Origin: Enoplolaimus lenunculus
Taxonomy: Eukaryota > Nematoda > Enoplea > Enoplida > Thoracostomopsidae
Reading direction: 5' to 3'
Assembly (NCBI GenBank): GCA_030248215.1
Contig: JASANG010001737.1
Coordinates: 377,001 to 441,000 of the forward strand
Length of the DNA stretch: 64,000 bases
Positions within the stretch are counted from its first letter, which is position 1, and each line of letters begins with the position of its first letter. The notes under the pieces are model-generated. The model was not told where the DNA came from and ran no database searches. It saw nothing but the letters and a program-made list of their open reading frames with translations. Positions 33,431 through 45,600 of this stretch are shown here, one piece after another. The position numbers were made by a program, and so were the translations under genes.

Positions 33431-33919
33431 AATAATTGTAAAATACCTAAAATACTAATTTGTCGTAGCTATGTCATCTTTAATTTTTTTATTCAAAGTG
33501 TAAATTTTAAATTTAGACAATCAGCGAAAAAACACCATTTCACTCGACAAAAAAACTCATGCAAATTTATTTAGTGTCAGCTCTTTTGGGAAACACATAA
33601 ACCCAATGTTGGCATATTTTTTTTGAAAAAAGTTAAACTTTTATCTATTATACCAGTTCAAAACAAACGAAAACATAATTAGTAAAATGGCCTACGAGCC
33701 GAGTTTTCAAGTTACCACATGTGGTGGTTGGTCCCAAAGGACTACGCGAGTCAACAAGGCAAACAACCCGGACCCTAATGATTTTGTTGTTTTTAACCTT
33801 GCCGTTTGGAGTTCGAAGCCTACGCCGTAGTTGTATTTTAAAAATTAAATACATAGCTACTACTACTACTATTAACTCGTTCTCGCAGAAATATCTGTTG
33901 GGAATTGAAATAATGCCAC

Positions 33920-33945
33920 GTTGTTGTTGTTGTTGTTGTTGTTGT
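33920..33945. repeat. (GTT)n microsatellite
   Basis: Eight TTG repeats. They give short Q or C runs in overlapping ORFs that are not genes. Confidence 0.9.
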
Positions 33946-34515
33946 ACCACTTGCCGTATCTTGCGGTATAATTTTTATTGTAAGTTTGGTAGTATTTAAC
34001 GCGTTTTTAGGCACCATTAATAACGGACGTTTTTTTGTTTGTGTTGCAAAATATATGCTCACTCTTAGAGTAATTTTAAGTAAATTATGCATATATGTAG
34101 GCACGCTTTGCAACTGTGACTATTATTTTGCGGCGGTTGTGTTATTATTGTGCCTAGCCGTGGGGATTATGATATGCCCTTTATTGTTAATATTTGTCAG
34201 CTTAGATCCATTGCTTTATTGACGCCACGGCAATGATTTGCTAATTTTTAGTTTGCGAGCAGATAGTTTAGTTGATTTTTTGCGGAACGACGAGACTCGG
34301 AAGTTTTCAACGTGAACACGGACGTTGAAGTGGTCAGTGGATAACAGTAGGATCACACTGCGGATTCGAACAGTATTTACGCATCCGAATCCGAAACTTG
34401 GTTGTAAACGGCGAGTTAAGGGTTTTCGTGGAACAGTCCTTGTAGGACCACAACTGGTAGCAATTGTTTTCGTTGGAATATCGTTACTGATAACTTTTTC
34501 GACTGACGATTGCTT

Positions 34516-34674
34516 CAGGCCCGTAGCCAGCTCACCTTGCTTGAGGGAGCTATGTTTCAGGAGGGGCATTTAAGGGTTTACAAAGAATTACAAGCAAGGT
34601 TGAAAATTTTCTAGGGGGGTAAAATTGTTCCAGGGGGGCTGAGCCTCCCTGTCCCCTCTTTGGCTACGGGCACG
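34516..34674 (-). mobile_element. Family F MITE with perfect 8-bp duplication GATTGCTT
   Basis: CAGGCCCGTAGCCAGCTCAC at the left and TTTGGCTACGGGCACG at the right form the inverted ends. GATTGCTT occurs just outside both ends (34508-34515 and 34675-34682). CAG-start ends and an 8-bp duplication fit a hAT-like origin. Confidence 0.85.
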
Positions 34675-34796
34675 GATTGCTTCCGAAACTGAGCTATTAT
34701 AAAACAACGAAAACACAACAAAATTAATTAAGCCTAAATTGTCTAAAAATAATTTCATCATAAATGCCAAATTTTGGCTATTGTACACTCACCTTC

Positions 34797-34925
34797 CTCC
34801 CACACGCTTATTCTTAGGTTTATAATAGGCTTAGGTTTCGATAAACGCTTACCTAAACCTAATTTTAAACGCAAAGTTTTGTCTAAGCTTTTAACCTAAG
34901 CCTGAGCGTAAACCTGAACCGCGTC
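34797..34925 (-). mobile_element. Degenerate family B core
   Basis: AGGCTTAGGTTTCGATAAACG followed by AACCTAAGCCTGAGCG, without recognisable ends. Confidence 0.4.
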
Positions 34926-35054
34926 AATCTTGACTGTGATAAAAAAGTTTGGCAAAGGTTCAAATAGTTTACTTTTACTGCAAACCAGTAGCATGCAGTT
35001 GCACGCGTGTAGTAATTTTCTCAATTCATAATTTTTAAACCATATAATATTTCT

Positions 35055-35207
35055 GGCCAATGTTACATTTAGGGCCGCAACAGTAGATAAAGCGTATTCC
35101 TAATCCTAAGCCTAAGCCTAAGCAAAAAAAATTTGTAGTTTAGAATGTAAGCCTACTCTTTTACAGTCCAACCAAAAACCGGGACGGCCTTAAAATGAAC
35201 ATGAGCC
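35055..35207 (-). mobile_element. Family B MITE with perfect 8-bp duplication ATATTTCT
   Basis: GGCCAATGTTACATTTAGGG starts and TTAAAATGAACATGAGCC ends it; ATATTTCT flanks both sides. The core is CCTAATCCTAAGCCTAAGCC. The ends look intermediate between the B and 39355-type variants. Confidence 0.82.
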
Positions 35208-37454
35208 ATATTTCTCATCGCGCTTCACAATTATATGTAAATATAAATTTTATCGTTCTTCAATAATTTTTATCATAACATTTCCCTGTTTTGATGTTAA
35301 TTTCAAAGGCGGAAACCAGGAATTCCACTCCCTGATTAGATAACCGTATTTTTGAGACCCTGCAATTCCACTGGTTACTCTAAAACCAGACCAACTGCAT
35401 TCAGAAACTCCAGAAAATGGTATATCTTCTCACGTTTTACTTGTAGTTGGCGCTGATTAATTTTTTGCGTCATATAATTTGGCTAGTTTTTCGCCTTACA
35501 CGTATTAAAATACATAGCTAGTAAAATTAAAAGTTTAATGTTGTCCTTGTATGACACCTCGTTGTCTAACAAAGAACTATATGCACATACATATATATAC
35601 ATACATATACATATATATTTATTTATATATGTATATATAAAATCATTTTAAGTATTTAATTTTTAAACAATTAAAGTTAGTTAATGTTAAACTTTTTTAT
35701 TTCATTTTCAAAAATCTACTTATACTTTGGTAATAGCGTTAGTCAATCGCTAACAATGCATCAGGTATATATTTGGCGTCGTCCTGTTTTTTTCAAATCA
35801 AAAATATTGTTTCCATATTTCCGCAAACCCGAACGACGTTTTAAATACAAAAAAACGTGTTATACCTTTTACCTTCAAATTCCATGTAACCTCAAAATTT
35901 TAGACCAATGGCGAATCGTTTTTATCGTCAAAACTGTCTGAATCTAACCAATGATGTTCGACAATGGATCATATTTTACTCTAAACGATATTGTTTTTAA
36001 ACATTTATACAACTAATTGCAACGACGCGCGCAGTTGCAAATGCACGAAACTGCACAAAAAAGCTTGCACAAGTGTTAATTGCTAAAATTGACAAAATAT
36101 AATGTATATAATTGCAGTTTGAAACAGCAATGTAGCCTGTACGCTTTTGGCTGTCGGCGACAATTTTTCATGTTATCGTTTGTTTGATGCACGAATTATG
36201 GCCGACAAACGTGTGTCGAATTTGTTCTGCAAACGAGATAAAAGTAGTAAAAATTGTGTGCGTTTTTTTCATATTTATTACCACGGTATGCCTTCAATTG
36301 GACGCTGCATGAGCCTTACTGCTATATGCAGTCTGTATATACGTTTCGGGTGGGGGGGTGACAATTTCCAAGGTCAACAACAAGCATCATTAACAACTGT
36401 GTTGTTCAAAATGTTAATGTTTGCAACGATAATAAAAAAACTTAAAGTTTGCGGTCAGAGCAATTAGTGACACAAGTTTACATGTGATTATTATCAGTAT
36501 CAGCTCGCTGACTGAATATTAATATGGTTCGGGTAGGCATGTGAGGGGCTAAGTGTGGGAAAACTTTAAGTTGGTGTAGTTGCCAAGCTTCAGTTTTATC
36601 CATTCAATAATACTAATCATATAAAAATTGGTTTTGGAACCTGGAGGGGGGCAGCGGCACGGTACACCCCGTTGGATGTAGCTACTGGTAGGCGTGGTTA
36701 TCAGTACTGTAAATGGAAAGCTGGCTTTTCATATTCTCGAACAGTAGTGCAATTGTTAGTCACGAGGTGATAACTGATTGTAGAAGGGGGTAGCCAGATA
36801 TTTGTTTCATCAAAAAAATCGGCATTTGTTTAAGTTATTTTGATCACTATCCGTTTCCGTTAGTTTAACTAATTAAACGGAACGTTTCGAAAGCTTCAAA
36901 TTATATAATTTTATATGCATTCAGAAACTTAAAATATTTGTCTCTTCGATAGCTAGTTTCGATATAATTAAAGCTACGACGCCCCACATACGTATTTTTG
37001 GCAGTATTCCAGCTGATGTTTTATACGAACGCAAATGAATAATAAATTTGTGATACGTTTAGCTTATACATTTCTCTGTAATAGAATATTTAAGTTGAGT
37101 TGAGACATTTTTGCTAAAAATATGTCGGTGTGGATTGCAAATATTGCAACCAACTTGACCAGTGGTAGCCCCTATTTGCAAAATCAGAAGCGTAGTGCTG
37201 TAAGAATGGTTTTTATATAATACACAACACTGAAAACGGAAGCTTTAGCTAGCTACCGGAATAGCTTTTTAAGGCAAAAAGATTAAATAAATATTTTTGC
37301 CTTAATTTACCAAAATCACCCATGGGTCGTTTGAGTTATTTCCCGCTGCCAATATATATTTCTTCAAAATGGTCCGATTTAAAGAATGTTTGCACATATT
37401 TGAGCTTCTCGTGGCTTCTGCTGATCTCATCGTACAAACTTACCTTTATACTGT
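35208..37454. other. Non-coding stretch, no gene recognised
   Basis: About 2.2 kb. TATACATA microsatellite at 35588-35638. The ORF at 36147-36467 has mixed composition but no recognisable domain. Nothing else is supported. Confidence 0.4.
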
Positions 37455-37724
37455 TTAACCCCTTCTCACATTGAGTTGCCTGTAGGCAACTCAGCGTAGT
37501 GTATACACGTTAAATAGCATATATCGCACCGTGTTTACAATTGCAACATGTACGCATAGTGCTTAATCACCACAAGACGTGAGAACCCCCTCGGGCTCGA
37601 GCGTCAAGCTCCTATAGCTGAGTGGTGATGGTATACGCTTCCCACTCCGGTCACTGGAGTTCGAATCCTAGCATAAAAGTAGGTCTCAGGGGAAATAGAA
37701 AATATTCATGTGAGAAAGGGTTAA
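37455..37724 (+). mobile_element. Family A, second subfamily, intact TTAA ends
   Basis: TTAACCCCTTCTCACATTGA at the left, TTCATGTGAGAAAGGGTTAA at the right. Box A is TAGCTGAGTGGTGATGG and box B GAGTTCGAATCC. The left hairpin is GTTGCCTGTAGGCAAC. This is the best copy for defining the element. Confidence 0.82.
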
Positions 37725-37955
37725 AACCAAGGCGACCACCGAATACCGTTTGTGTTTTTACAATTTATAACCCTCAAATAATTGGCACAGAAAGCATACA
37801 GTAAAAATTGCGTTTCATAACTTTTGCTGCTGCTGATACGTCACGACTTGCTTTTAAATATTACGTAATCAAATACGTGTTATTTATTTGAATTGATCAA
37901 ATACGCGTTAGGTATTTGCATTGTTTTGTTATTAGCAAAACAACAGCACAATTTT

Positions 37956-38289
37956 TCCTAGTGACCCGGATAAGCGGGAGGACTGATAGTTATTTTGCCT
38001 CTGCAGATGAACCCTCTGTTATTCGGTTACAGATTGTTATCTTGGTTTTAATATTTTTCTGGATTTAATAAGGTTAATACGGGTTTTTCTGAGTGTCAGT
38101 TGCAAATTTCACATATTTGAGCAGTCTAAGTCATTCTGCTACTTTGGGCTGTTTTATGGGCTCTAATTAGGACGTATGGACTATCCACTGACCGACTGTA
38201 ATTAGGGATACACAATACTATTGATTGGGAAGCAAAATGGATGACCCTGCTTATATTACCACCCTCGACTCTTTATGCACTCGCTACAG
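37956..38289 (+). mobile_element. Family K copy, same subfamily as 593-1564
   Basis: GTGACCCGGATAAGCGGG at the left. The interior AGCAGTCTAAGTCATTCTGC and GGGCTCTAATTAGGACGTAT match the K copy at 593-1564. The right end is CTCGCTACAG. It gives the uninterrupted length of this subfamily (~330 bp). Confidence 0.7.
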
Positions 38290-38311
38290 TGTACATATTT
38301 CAACTACCAGC

Positions 38312-38480
38312 TGGACCCGTAGCCAAGGGGGAGGGGGCAGGGTTGGCATGGCTCCCTTCTGGAAAATTTTTTTTGGCCCCTAGAAAATTTTCAACCCTGC
38401 TTATAATTCACTGAAAACCCTTGAATGACCCTGCTGAAAAATTTTTTAGTCCCCCTGCAAGGTGAGCTGGCTGCGGGCCA
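38312..38480 (+). mobile_element. Family F MITE
   Basis: GGACCCGTAGCCAAGGGGG at the left, GGTGAGCTGGCTGCGGGCC at the right, with the paired AAAATTTTTT phrases inside. Confidence 0.7.
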
Positions 38481-39354
38481 GCAATCAGCATAACATAATA
38501 AGCTACAAAACTTTCACTTGGGGGGAGGCAGGCATTCTATTGACTGGGGGGACCTATGTTAATGGCAGATCAAGAAACGGGAAAATTTCTGGTTTTCGGA
38601 CCGAACATTGAAATAACATCGGTTGTCCTTAATCTGAACCGAAACTCGCGTTACACTCTGGCATATGAAATATTCACCAATTCAAAAGTTAAGCTTAGTA
38701 GGCATAGGCATACGACGCATTTCTAGGAAACAATCACTCGAAACAATTGCATAACTGTGAAATTGGTTCATGAAAAGCCAGTCGCTTGCTTACATATCTA
38801 AGCAACCAGCATTCAGATGCAATTTTTTGTATTAAATTCTAATACATTTTAGTTTCGTCCAAGGCCCCGAAGAATTTCTATATGGTTAAACCTGGAACGC
38901 TCAACATATGTATTTTGGGCTACTTTCCAGCGTTACTTTGTTTACAATATTTTATCAGAACAGAAATGTGATTGTTCTGTGGAACGAAAATTTGCGTACA
39001 AATTGTCGTGTGTTCGATAAGTTTTGTGCATTGCGAAAGCCGCCTGCCTAGTATATATAATGATAAAGCCCTGCCGGCATACTTTTTTATATTTTATGAA
39101 ATTCAACATGCTTTATACGACATGATTTAATTCTAAGTTAAGCCGTACCATATAGAGCTCTTCAGAAATATTTTGCTGCGGGTGTGGTAATACTCGAACC
39201 CCCGACGTAGGGATTACCAGTCCTGTTATTTCAAGGCGTACTATTTTATACTTGGTGTGGTACGTAAGTTGTTTTGTATGTACTTGATTTTGAAAACGGT
39301 AGGAAGGGACAGCTCATGTGACTCAGTGAAAAAGGTTTTTTATCATCCGTCAAG
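38481..39354. other. Non-coding stretch with a tRNA-like 3' half
   Basis: No gene. At 39180-39215 the minus strand reads GGTAATCCCTACGTCGGG then GGTTCGAGTATTACC, resembling a tRNA anticodon and T-arm side. A box A is not visible, so this is at most a remnant. Confidence 0.35.
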
Positions 39355-39555
39355 GGGCCCATGTTACTTTAAGGGGCGTCCAGGTTTCTGGTGGGTCTAT
39401 AAAAGAGTTAGTTTAGATTCTAGATTACATTTTTTTGCTTAGGTTTAGGCTTGGGCTTAGGCTTAGGAATTCATTTTTGCAACGCTTAGGCTTAGGCTTA
39501 GACTTAGGAATGCGCTTAATCTACTGATACCAACGCCCCTTAAAGTAACATTGGC
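39355..39555 (+). mobile_element. Family B variant with perfect 8-bp duplication CCGTCAAG
   Basis: GGGCCCATGTTACTTTAAGG at the left, CGCCCCTTAAAGTAACATTG at the right. CCGTCAAG flanks both ends (39347-39354, 39556-39563). Two TTAGGC blocks are separated by AATTCATTTTTGCAACG. It shares TAGATTACATTTTTTTGC with 14550-14795. Confidence 0.88.
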
Positions 39556-39669
39556 CCGTCAAGGTATTTCGTGCTATCGGAACAAACTGTCATTCGCATA
39601 GCTTACGTTTCTGTTTGTAACTCTCAAATTACAGTCATCTTGTCTCTTATATTCCCACGTCGTTTTTGA

Positions 39670-39750
39670 AATTTTAGATATAACGTAGGCTTAGTATTAC
39701 GCTTAAGCTTATTAAATTAAGCGTAGGCTTAGGTTACGGCTAAGCCTTGA
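39670..39750 (+). mobile_element. Family B core remnant
   Basis: GTAGGCTTAGTATTACGCTT and GCGTAGGCTTAGGTTACGGC without ends. Confidence 0.35.
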
Positions 39751-40379
39751 TCTTTTATGAGAAAGGGTACGAGAGGTGTCACTTCTAATAGTCCAGAACA
39801 TTTTAGGACCAAGAACGATATGTAGCACGGGCGGATCAGGACTGTTCATAGGGTGCCCGTTAACCCACCCTTTACATTAAGTGACCAATTTTGCCAAATA
39901 CAAAATTGCCAAACGTTTCGAGTCTGGTCGGAGACAGCATCAGTCAAGTGCGAGGAAATATTGTATTAATTCCGTTGAGTCCAACCTGCGAACCCCGACT
40001 TAAATGTTTTTCTGATTCTGCCGCTGAGTAGGCCCCCTTTACACAGCTTAATAATGTTGCCAGTTTTCATTTAGTTAGCTTACTCGCTCTAGCAATCAAC
40101 AGAAAGGGCTTTCCTAACTCACTTAATATTCTGATACAAATTTTTTAGTCCGCTACCGAACTGACTTAGTCGCAGCTTAAGCTGTCCATAAATGAGTTGA
40201 AACTAGCGTTCATACTTCGTTTACAAACTAATCAATATTAGCTAGCTGTCAGTAGTTTGTTTTGAAACGTATCGTTGACGTTTAAGCAAAACCTTACAAC
40301 GAATCTAAAACTTGGTTTTAGTTTAGTTCTAAACTATAACATGTCAAGTAATAACTACATAGCTACCATAGTAACCGCT

Positions 40380-40495
40380 CGCCACAAAAATGGTGAGTCA
40401 AATTGACTGTTTCCGAAATAGGCTTTTCTGGAATACACAAACTGAGTCAAATTCGACTCCACCACAGTCAAATTCTTGCCATTTTTTGCACTGCG
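40380..40495. mobile_element. Family D, internally shortened
   Basis: The left arm (CACAAAAATGGTGAGTCAAA onward) is present; most of the right arm is missing apart from GCCATTTTTTGCACTGCG. Two TGAGTCA motifs remain. Confidence 0.65.
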
Positions 40496-40689
40496 GAGAG
40501 TAATTTTTGAGTAATTTTACACAATAAGAAATTTTTGGTCACTGTAAATAAACGAATTTAGGATACTTTATAAGAATTTAGCAATATTTTAACAAATTTT
40601 GACAGAGAAATATTGGTTTGCTTTGATCGATTTTTGAACTGGCGTGCAAACGCTGCAACAAAAAATGTTGCATATAGAGATAGGCACCC

Positions 40690-40950
40690 GTGTTCTCAAA
40701 TCTCCGTAGCTCCTCCTATTACCAGTTGGTGATAGGTCTTGTAAATGTCAAACTAGTGAGTGCTGATGCTCAAAAATTAGCGAATTTTTTGTGCGTATGA
40801 TTTGCTCTACTCCTATACTTTATTTTGAGGTCAGCAGCTGCAACAGTTAGTGAGTTTAAAAATCTATTACTAACTGGTGATATTAGTTACTTTGGGTCTG
40901 GTAACAGGAGTTGCTCGGACGATGGGAGAACCATTCACTTTATGAAAAAG
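40690..40950. mobile_element. Family N repeat
   Basis: It shares with 45390-45600 the palindromic CTATTACCAGTTGGTGATAG and, ~170 bp on, TTACTAACTGGTGATA. The two marks are in the same order and at a similar distance in both copies. Confidence 0.5.
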
Positions 40951-41143
40951 GGACATTTTGTTTGCCGACGCCACTTTTTTGGATCTCAATTTTGCAAAAA
41001 AAGTGAATCCAACCAGGAGCGAAAAAGTGTTTAATGCATAAATTACGCTTAGCTTCTTGTTCGCTTCGTTCGCGGTATTTCTGTTACTATTGGAGGGTCG
41101 TCCGAAAATCAGTACTGACTCGTTATCAGTTTAAGTTCCACAC

Positions 41144-41279
41144 TAAGGGTTGCGCTATACTTTACTGTGCCATACGCCGCCTCACACCGCTATGCGTTGC
41201 TATCCAAAATGTACGCGTAATCTATTTGTTGGCGTGCGACGGTCCGCGGCGAGTATAGCGCAACTCTTAGGTGATCAGC
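41144..41279. mobile_element. Family H foldback with clear inverted ends
   Basis: TAAGGGTTGCGCTATACTTT at the left is mirrored by CGAGTATAGCGCAACTCTTA at the right. The interior is GC-richer (CATACGCCGCCTCACACCGC). Confidence 0.7.
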
Positions 41280-43154
41280 TATTCTGGTTTCCACAATTCT
41301 ACGTCCGCAAATCCGGTGAACTTTATGTCGCAGTTAATCCCAGTCCATTGCTCGTTGGTACACCAGTGGTGTCACATATAGTACGGAACCATAGCGGATC
41401 TAAGAAATGGATTCACATTAAATCCATACAGAACTGACATTTGATGGTCTAATTTTACAGTCCGTACGCAGCACAAGTGGACCGGGTAGAACAAGGAAAT
41501 TGTTCTCAAATTGTCGCTAGCATCTTGAATTATAACACGAAATTTGCATCTGACTGAAACTCGCTTCGCTCGCCTAACCTTTTGCGAAACCTACCTGCGT
41601 TATGGCGTTTGGTCAGAGGCGGTGATCTGGCGACCGTAGCGACGGCTCACCCCGTCCTTTCAAGAGTTGCGAAATCGAACATTGGCGCTGACTCGCAGAG
41701 GTTTCTTCAAGACCTTAGGAGGCGCAAACACAGTGACACAATCCGAACGCCCGATTTACAGTGGATAACCACTCTGACAGGAGTATGCAACAGATTCGTC
41801 TTGGTTCAATTTGCCGACCAACGTATCGCAAGAAAACTCAACCCAACTTTCTACCATTAAAACCATCAGAAAATTATTAGGTTTCTATTCATTGGTCAAC
41901 ATTAGAGCACCGTAGTCCCTGGCAGATTGGTCAGCGTAGAACGAAGACATCCACAACGGCGCGTGGCCGTATTTATCGCAATATTCTGGCGTCGTGCAAC
42001 TTTGCGGCGCAGGCAAAATTTTTCGCTTGTATTAACGTCAAAATCGACAAATTTCAGTAAAATCGTTGTAACAATGCAAAATTTAAAGTTATAAAATTAC
42101 TGCTCAACCCCAAAACGCGATGTCTTCGCGGCGTTGGACCTTTGTAGAAAAATTAAAGTGGTCAGTCCCACAGTGGTCAGTCCCACAGTGGTCAGTCCCA
42201 CCCTCAGGTCTCATCGGGGTTGCGCCTATACGCAGGGCTACACTTATCTACGTCGGCGATAATACAGTTTAAAATTAGCTACGTCATTATCATTATTGGT
42301 TTTTATCGTTTTAAACATATATATAAATATAGATAGATAGATATATATATATATACAAATATATATTATATATATAATATATATATATATATAAATATTC
42401 GCAAGTATAATTTTAAAGCAGTGAAAAAGTTTCCTGTATCGGCAGACTATCGCACTTTTTGCCAAACTATACTAAGCATTTAACTTGGTGACTTTAGTCG
42501 CTGAAAATTTTGAGCACAGAGTCGTCTACACCGTGGTGTGTTTTTACACTCGACGTCTTGAGCAATCGTTTTTAGTTGAGCTGCGATTTGCACTACTAAA
42601 TGTAGTTGTAATTTATCATTAAGCAACACGAAAAATATTAACTGTTTCAGTAAACATATTATATACCTTAATACAATAATTAGAATTATTGTTTTTGTTA
42701 TAAATTACATAGCTGCCAAGCACCATTAATTTGTTGAGTTTTTTCAAGGCTGTATTTGTCGCCCGGTAGGATGTCAAAAAAAGTTTAAACGCTGCAGACT
42801 AATAATTTACTTCTTTCAAATACAACGCCGCCGTGTGGCCGTACTATATTTGCGAGTGGCCGGAGACCTGAAGGTCATGGGATACCAAAGTTCTTCAAAA
42901 AAATGGTCTTTAGGGTAAATAGGTCATTCGTACAGGGCCGGGCCAGTATTCGGCCGACGTAGCTGATTACGATTTTGAATCGCTAAACACAAGAGTGGGT
43001 AGATAATGCATATTTGAACAAGAGTATATAATTAACGCCGTTTGTATGGTATAAAATGTACCACCGCATGTTACGTTTTCGGCCGACTCCTTGTCCTTTT
43101 TGAAGGGGTCGAATGGTTTAACCATTTTGCTCACAATATGTACCTTGCAGAACT
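41280..43154. other. Non-coding stretch with small repeats
   Basis: A 14-bp unit (GTGGTCAGTCCCAC type) is repeated three times at 42158-42201. AT microsatellite at 42317-42392. A B-like scrap (ACAGGGCCGGGCCAGTATTC) at 42932-42952. The ORF at 41582-41860 is arginine-rich but not recognised. Confidence 0.4.
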
Positions 43155-43372
43155 ATATGCATGGTAAAAAAATGGGGAGTCAAATCGACTCTTTCGGAAA
43201 TGGGGCTTTTCTTGATTACACAAATTGAGACAAATTCGTCTCCGCCAGAGTCAAACGTGCGACATAGTGAATCGAATTTGACTCTGGTGAAGTCGAATTT
43301 GTCTCAGTTTGCGTAGTCAGGGAAAGCCTATTTCCGAGACAGTCAATTTGACACTCCGTTTTTTGCAGTGTA
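43155..43372. mobile_element. Family D foldback MITE, diverged
   Basis: Inverted arms from GGGGAGTCAAATCGACTC to CCGTTTTTTGCAGTGTA. The left tip is worn. None of its candidate sites keeps an exact TGAGTCA. Confidence 0.72.
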
Positions 43373-43379
43373 CAAACAC

Positions 43380-43587
43380 AGCAACTCATGATCGTTATGC
43401 ATGCGTTCAAAGCAATCGGGAAACAGCAGCCTAATATTGGTACCAAAACTATAAATCCGGAAAAGATTATGCCTACGGTTCGTCCAATTCCGGTAGCGAA
43501 TATTTTTGCACAATTTTTAAAAATTGATGCTATGATTCTGTTGGTGGCTTCCGCTTCCGGGGCACTTTTGGAATGTTGAATTGCCAA
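43380..43587 (-). CDS. Possible exon with a hydrophobic segment
   Basis: Open on the minus strand between two family D elements. The peptide begins AIQHSKSAPEAEATNRI, has an amphipathic stretch, and then VGIIFSGFIVLVPILGC as a likely membrane segment. There is no ATG at its start; TTG is the first candidate and TTTTAG lies ~15 nt upstream as a possible acceptor. Codon usage looks less AT-driven than nearby ORFs. The frame runs on into the 43155-43372 element, where it is surely not coding. A real exon is possible but unproven; no homologue is recognised. Confidence 0.2.
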
Positions 43588-43631
43588 TGTTTATCTAAAA
43601 CGTTAGTAACAAAATGCAGGCAGCACATTGT

Positions 43632-43845
43632 TACACTGTAGACAATGATGAGTCAAATTGACTATGTGCGAAATAGGCTCTACGGGACTACACAAACTGA
43701 GTCAAATTCGACTCCGCCAGAGTCAAACGTGCGACTAAGTGAGTCGAATTTGACCCTGGTGGAATCGCATTTTGACTAAGTTTGTGTAGTCCCGTAGAGC
43801 TTATTTCGGAAAGAGTCAATTTGGCTCACCATTTTTTGCAGTGCA
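43632..43845. mobile_element. Family D foldback MITE (CTACGGGACT subfamily)
   Basis: Arms inverted around GAAATAGGCTCTACGGGACT and AGTCCCGTAGAGCTTATTTC. The left end is TACACTGTAGACAATGATG, the right end CCATTTTTTGCAGTGCA. Same subfamily as 47041-47251. Confidence 0.82.
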
Positions 43846-44530
43846 CCACATTATATTCCACCAACTCGTGCAAGCCTAAGTTTAGCTTTAAAGCTAACCT
43901 TAAGCTTAAGTTTAGGCTTAGGAGTTATATATAACAGTAAGGTAAGAGAACATTTACCGTATATCAAATTAACATTAGTATGGGAGGCTAAACCCAAAAG
44001 TAACAATCAGGTTTCATCGGGTTAGGTACCGTACGTTTGACGACCGTAGAAAATATTGACAAAGTTTAATCTACGGTACCCGAGATGATAATTAGCTCAT
44101 CATGGTAACCAAAATAATATTTACCTAAAATAGTTTATGATCTGAGCGCTGCGGTGGTATTCCACGCAGGCAAGCCTGAGCTTTAATTAGAACCCGAAAT
44201 CTTAGTCACAAAGCCTAATTATTGAACACAGGATAATGAACCTAATGAATCATATGCTGCGGTAATTGGTTATTACCATATTTTGAGAATCAAATGATGA
44301 ACTTTAAACTGGCAGTAATTGGTTACTTTTTACCAATATATATACATATATATATAATATTATTATTATTACCGTTTTAACTACTGATAATGATTCTGAT
44401 GAGTTTTGGACTTTGATATATCGATTATTAGGTTTGTTACATTTGTGTCTTAGTTTTTTGACCTTAGACGTGAGGGATATATTAGTTATTAAGCGTAATA
44501 TGTCACCAACCAAATGTGCGAAAATAATAC
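43846..44530. other. Non-coding stretch with a B-like core fragment
   Basis: 43872-43925 contains GCCTAAGTTTAGC and GTTTAGGCTTAGG without ends. TA/TTA microsatellite at 44336-44370. No gene. Confidence 0.4.
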
Positions 44531-44693
44531 AACTTCCACAATATCATGCATGCACCAGGTGACATTTGTGACAGGTAGCGTGATGGACAGTGAAGTTATT
44601 TGGATAGTAGACTAAAGCTTTTTTTAGCTTCAGTGTTCATCACCCTACTGTCTCAAAAGTCGCCTGGTGTACGCTCATGATATTGTGGAAATT
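44531..44693. mobile_element. Family I MITE, short form
   Basis: AACTTCCACAATATCATGCA then ACACCAGGTGAC-type sequence on the left is mirrored by GTCGCCTGGTGTACGCTCAT then GATATTGTGGAA on the right, with inverted ends of about 45 bp. The centre holds one AAAGC...GCTTCAGTG motif, whereas the copy at 53733 has many. Confidence 0.75.
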
Positions 44694-44924
44694 ACAAGAG
44701 CTCATAGTATCATACTTATTACGGTTGTTTGGAATAAATTGATGTTTCCTTCTTAAAGAATCAACTGAAACGTTTACATTATTCTTGTTTCAACCTAACT
44801 AAACTATCTATACTCCACGTCTACGAGTTTAACCGAATTCTAATGTTAAACCAGCGTTCAGGCTCGCTGTTGGCCCATTTGCGCAGTCGTGAAAATTAGG
44901 CAAATACTAACTGGTTTTAGATTG

Positions 44925-45182
44925 AGTTCGCTGCTTTAAAGCATACTTATGTTTTGAAAGTACATTCCTAAGTACTTATAACCTTGCATTATCGCTCACG
45001 TTTTCGGTACAAGACAAACGTTTAATTCAACGGATTTGCAGTACCGGATATATATCAGTAGCGAAGGGTGACGGAGCGTGAGTTAAAAATAAATAACAAT
45101 CCGTAATACCTAATAACAGCGGAGTACCTGCTGGAGAGGCCAAATAAATATCAGTCCCCCCTTATATTCTGGGTGACTACAA
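44925..45182 (-). mobile_element. Family K, left-half copy on the minus strand
   Basis: Reading on the minus strand from 45182: TTGTAGTCACCCAGAATATA, GGGGGGACTGATATTTATTT, GGCCTCTCCAGCAGGTACTC, then ATATATATCCGGTACTGC and TCCGTTGAATTAAACGTTTG, as in 59646-59880. The right half of the element is absent. Confidence 0.65.
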
Positions 45183-45389
45183 TACGTTAAAAATGAATTT
45201 GAAATGGTGTACAAATAATATTTTCGACAAGATTAAACATTGGACTGTTTGATAGTAGAGAACACGGCCTATGCAATCGACACGTGGCTCTAAGTCGACG
45301 AATCACTAATCACATAGGAAACCTTGACAACTCAATCGCCAAGTTTTGCCGAAATGTAAGTTCGGTTCAGAGCTCGTATTCTCATATGT

Positions 45390-45600
45390 GTAGCATCTAT
45401 TACCAGTTGGTGATAGGCCTTGTAACTTTCGAACCAGGGAATCGTGAGGTTTGAAATCAGCACATTTATTGCCTTCGATCTTCTCTGCTACTGTGCAAAT
45501 TTTGAGATCTGTAATTGCACCAGTTCGGTAGTTTGAAAACCTGTTACTAACTGGTGATAGGGGCTATATGCATTTGAAAATATGGGCCCAGATTTTAAGC
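45390..45600. mobile_element. Family N repeat, second copy
   Basis: CTATTACCAGTTGGTGATAG then CCTTGTAAC, and TTACTAACTGGTGATAGGGG ~150 bp on, as at 40690-40950. Confidence 0.5.

Noticed and set aside
33838-34222. Overlapping ORFs with Q, T, S or C runs and a hydrophobic ORF
   Set aside because: Runs come from the (GTT)n microsatellite; the hydrophobic ORF is T-rich sequence without support.
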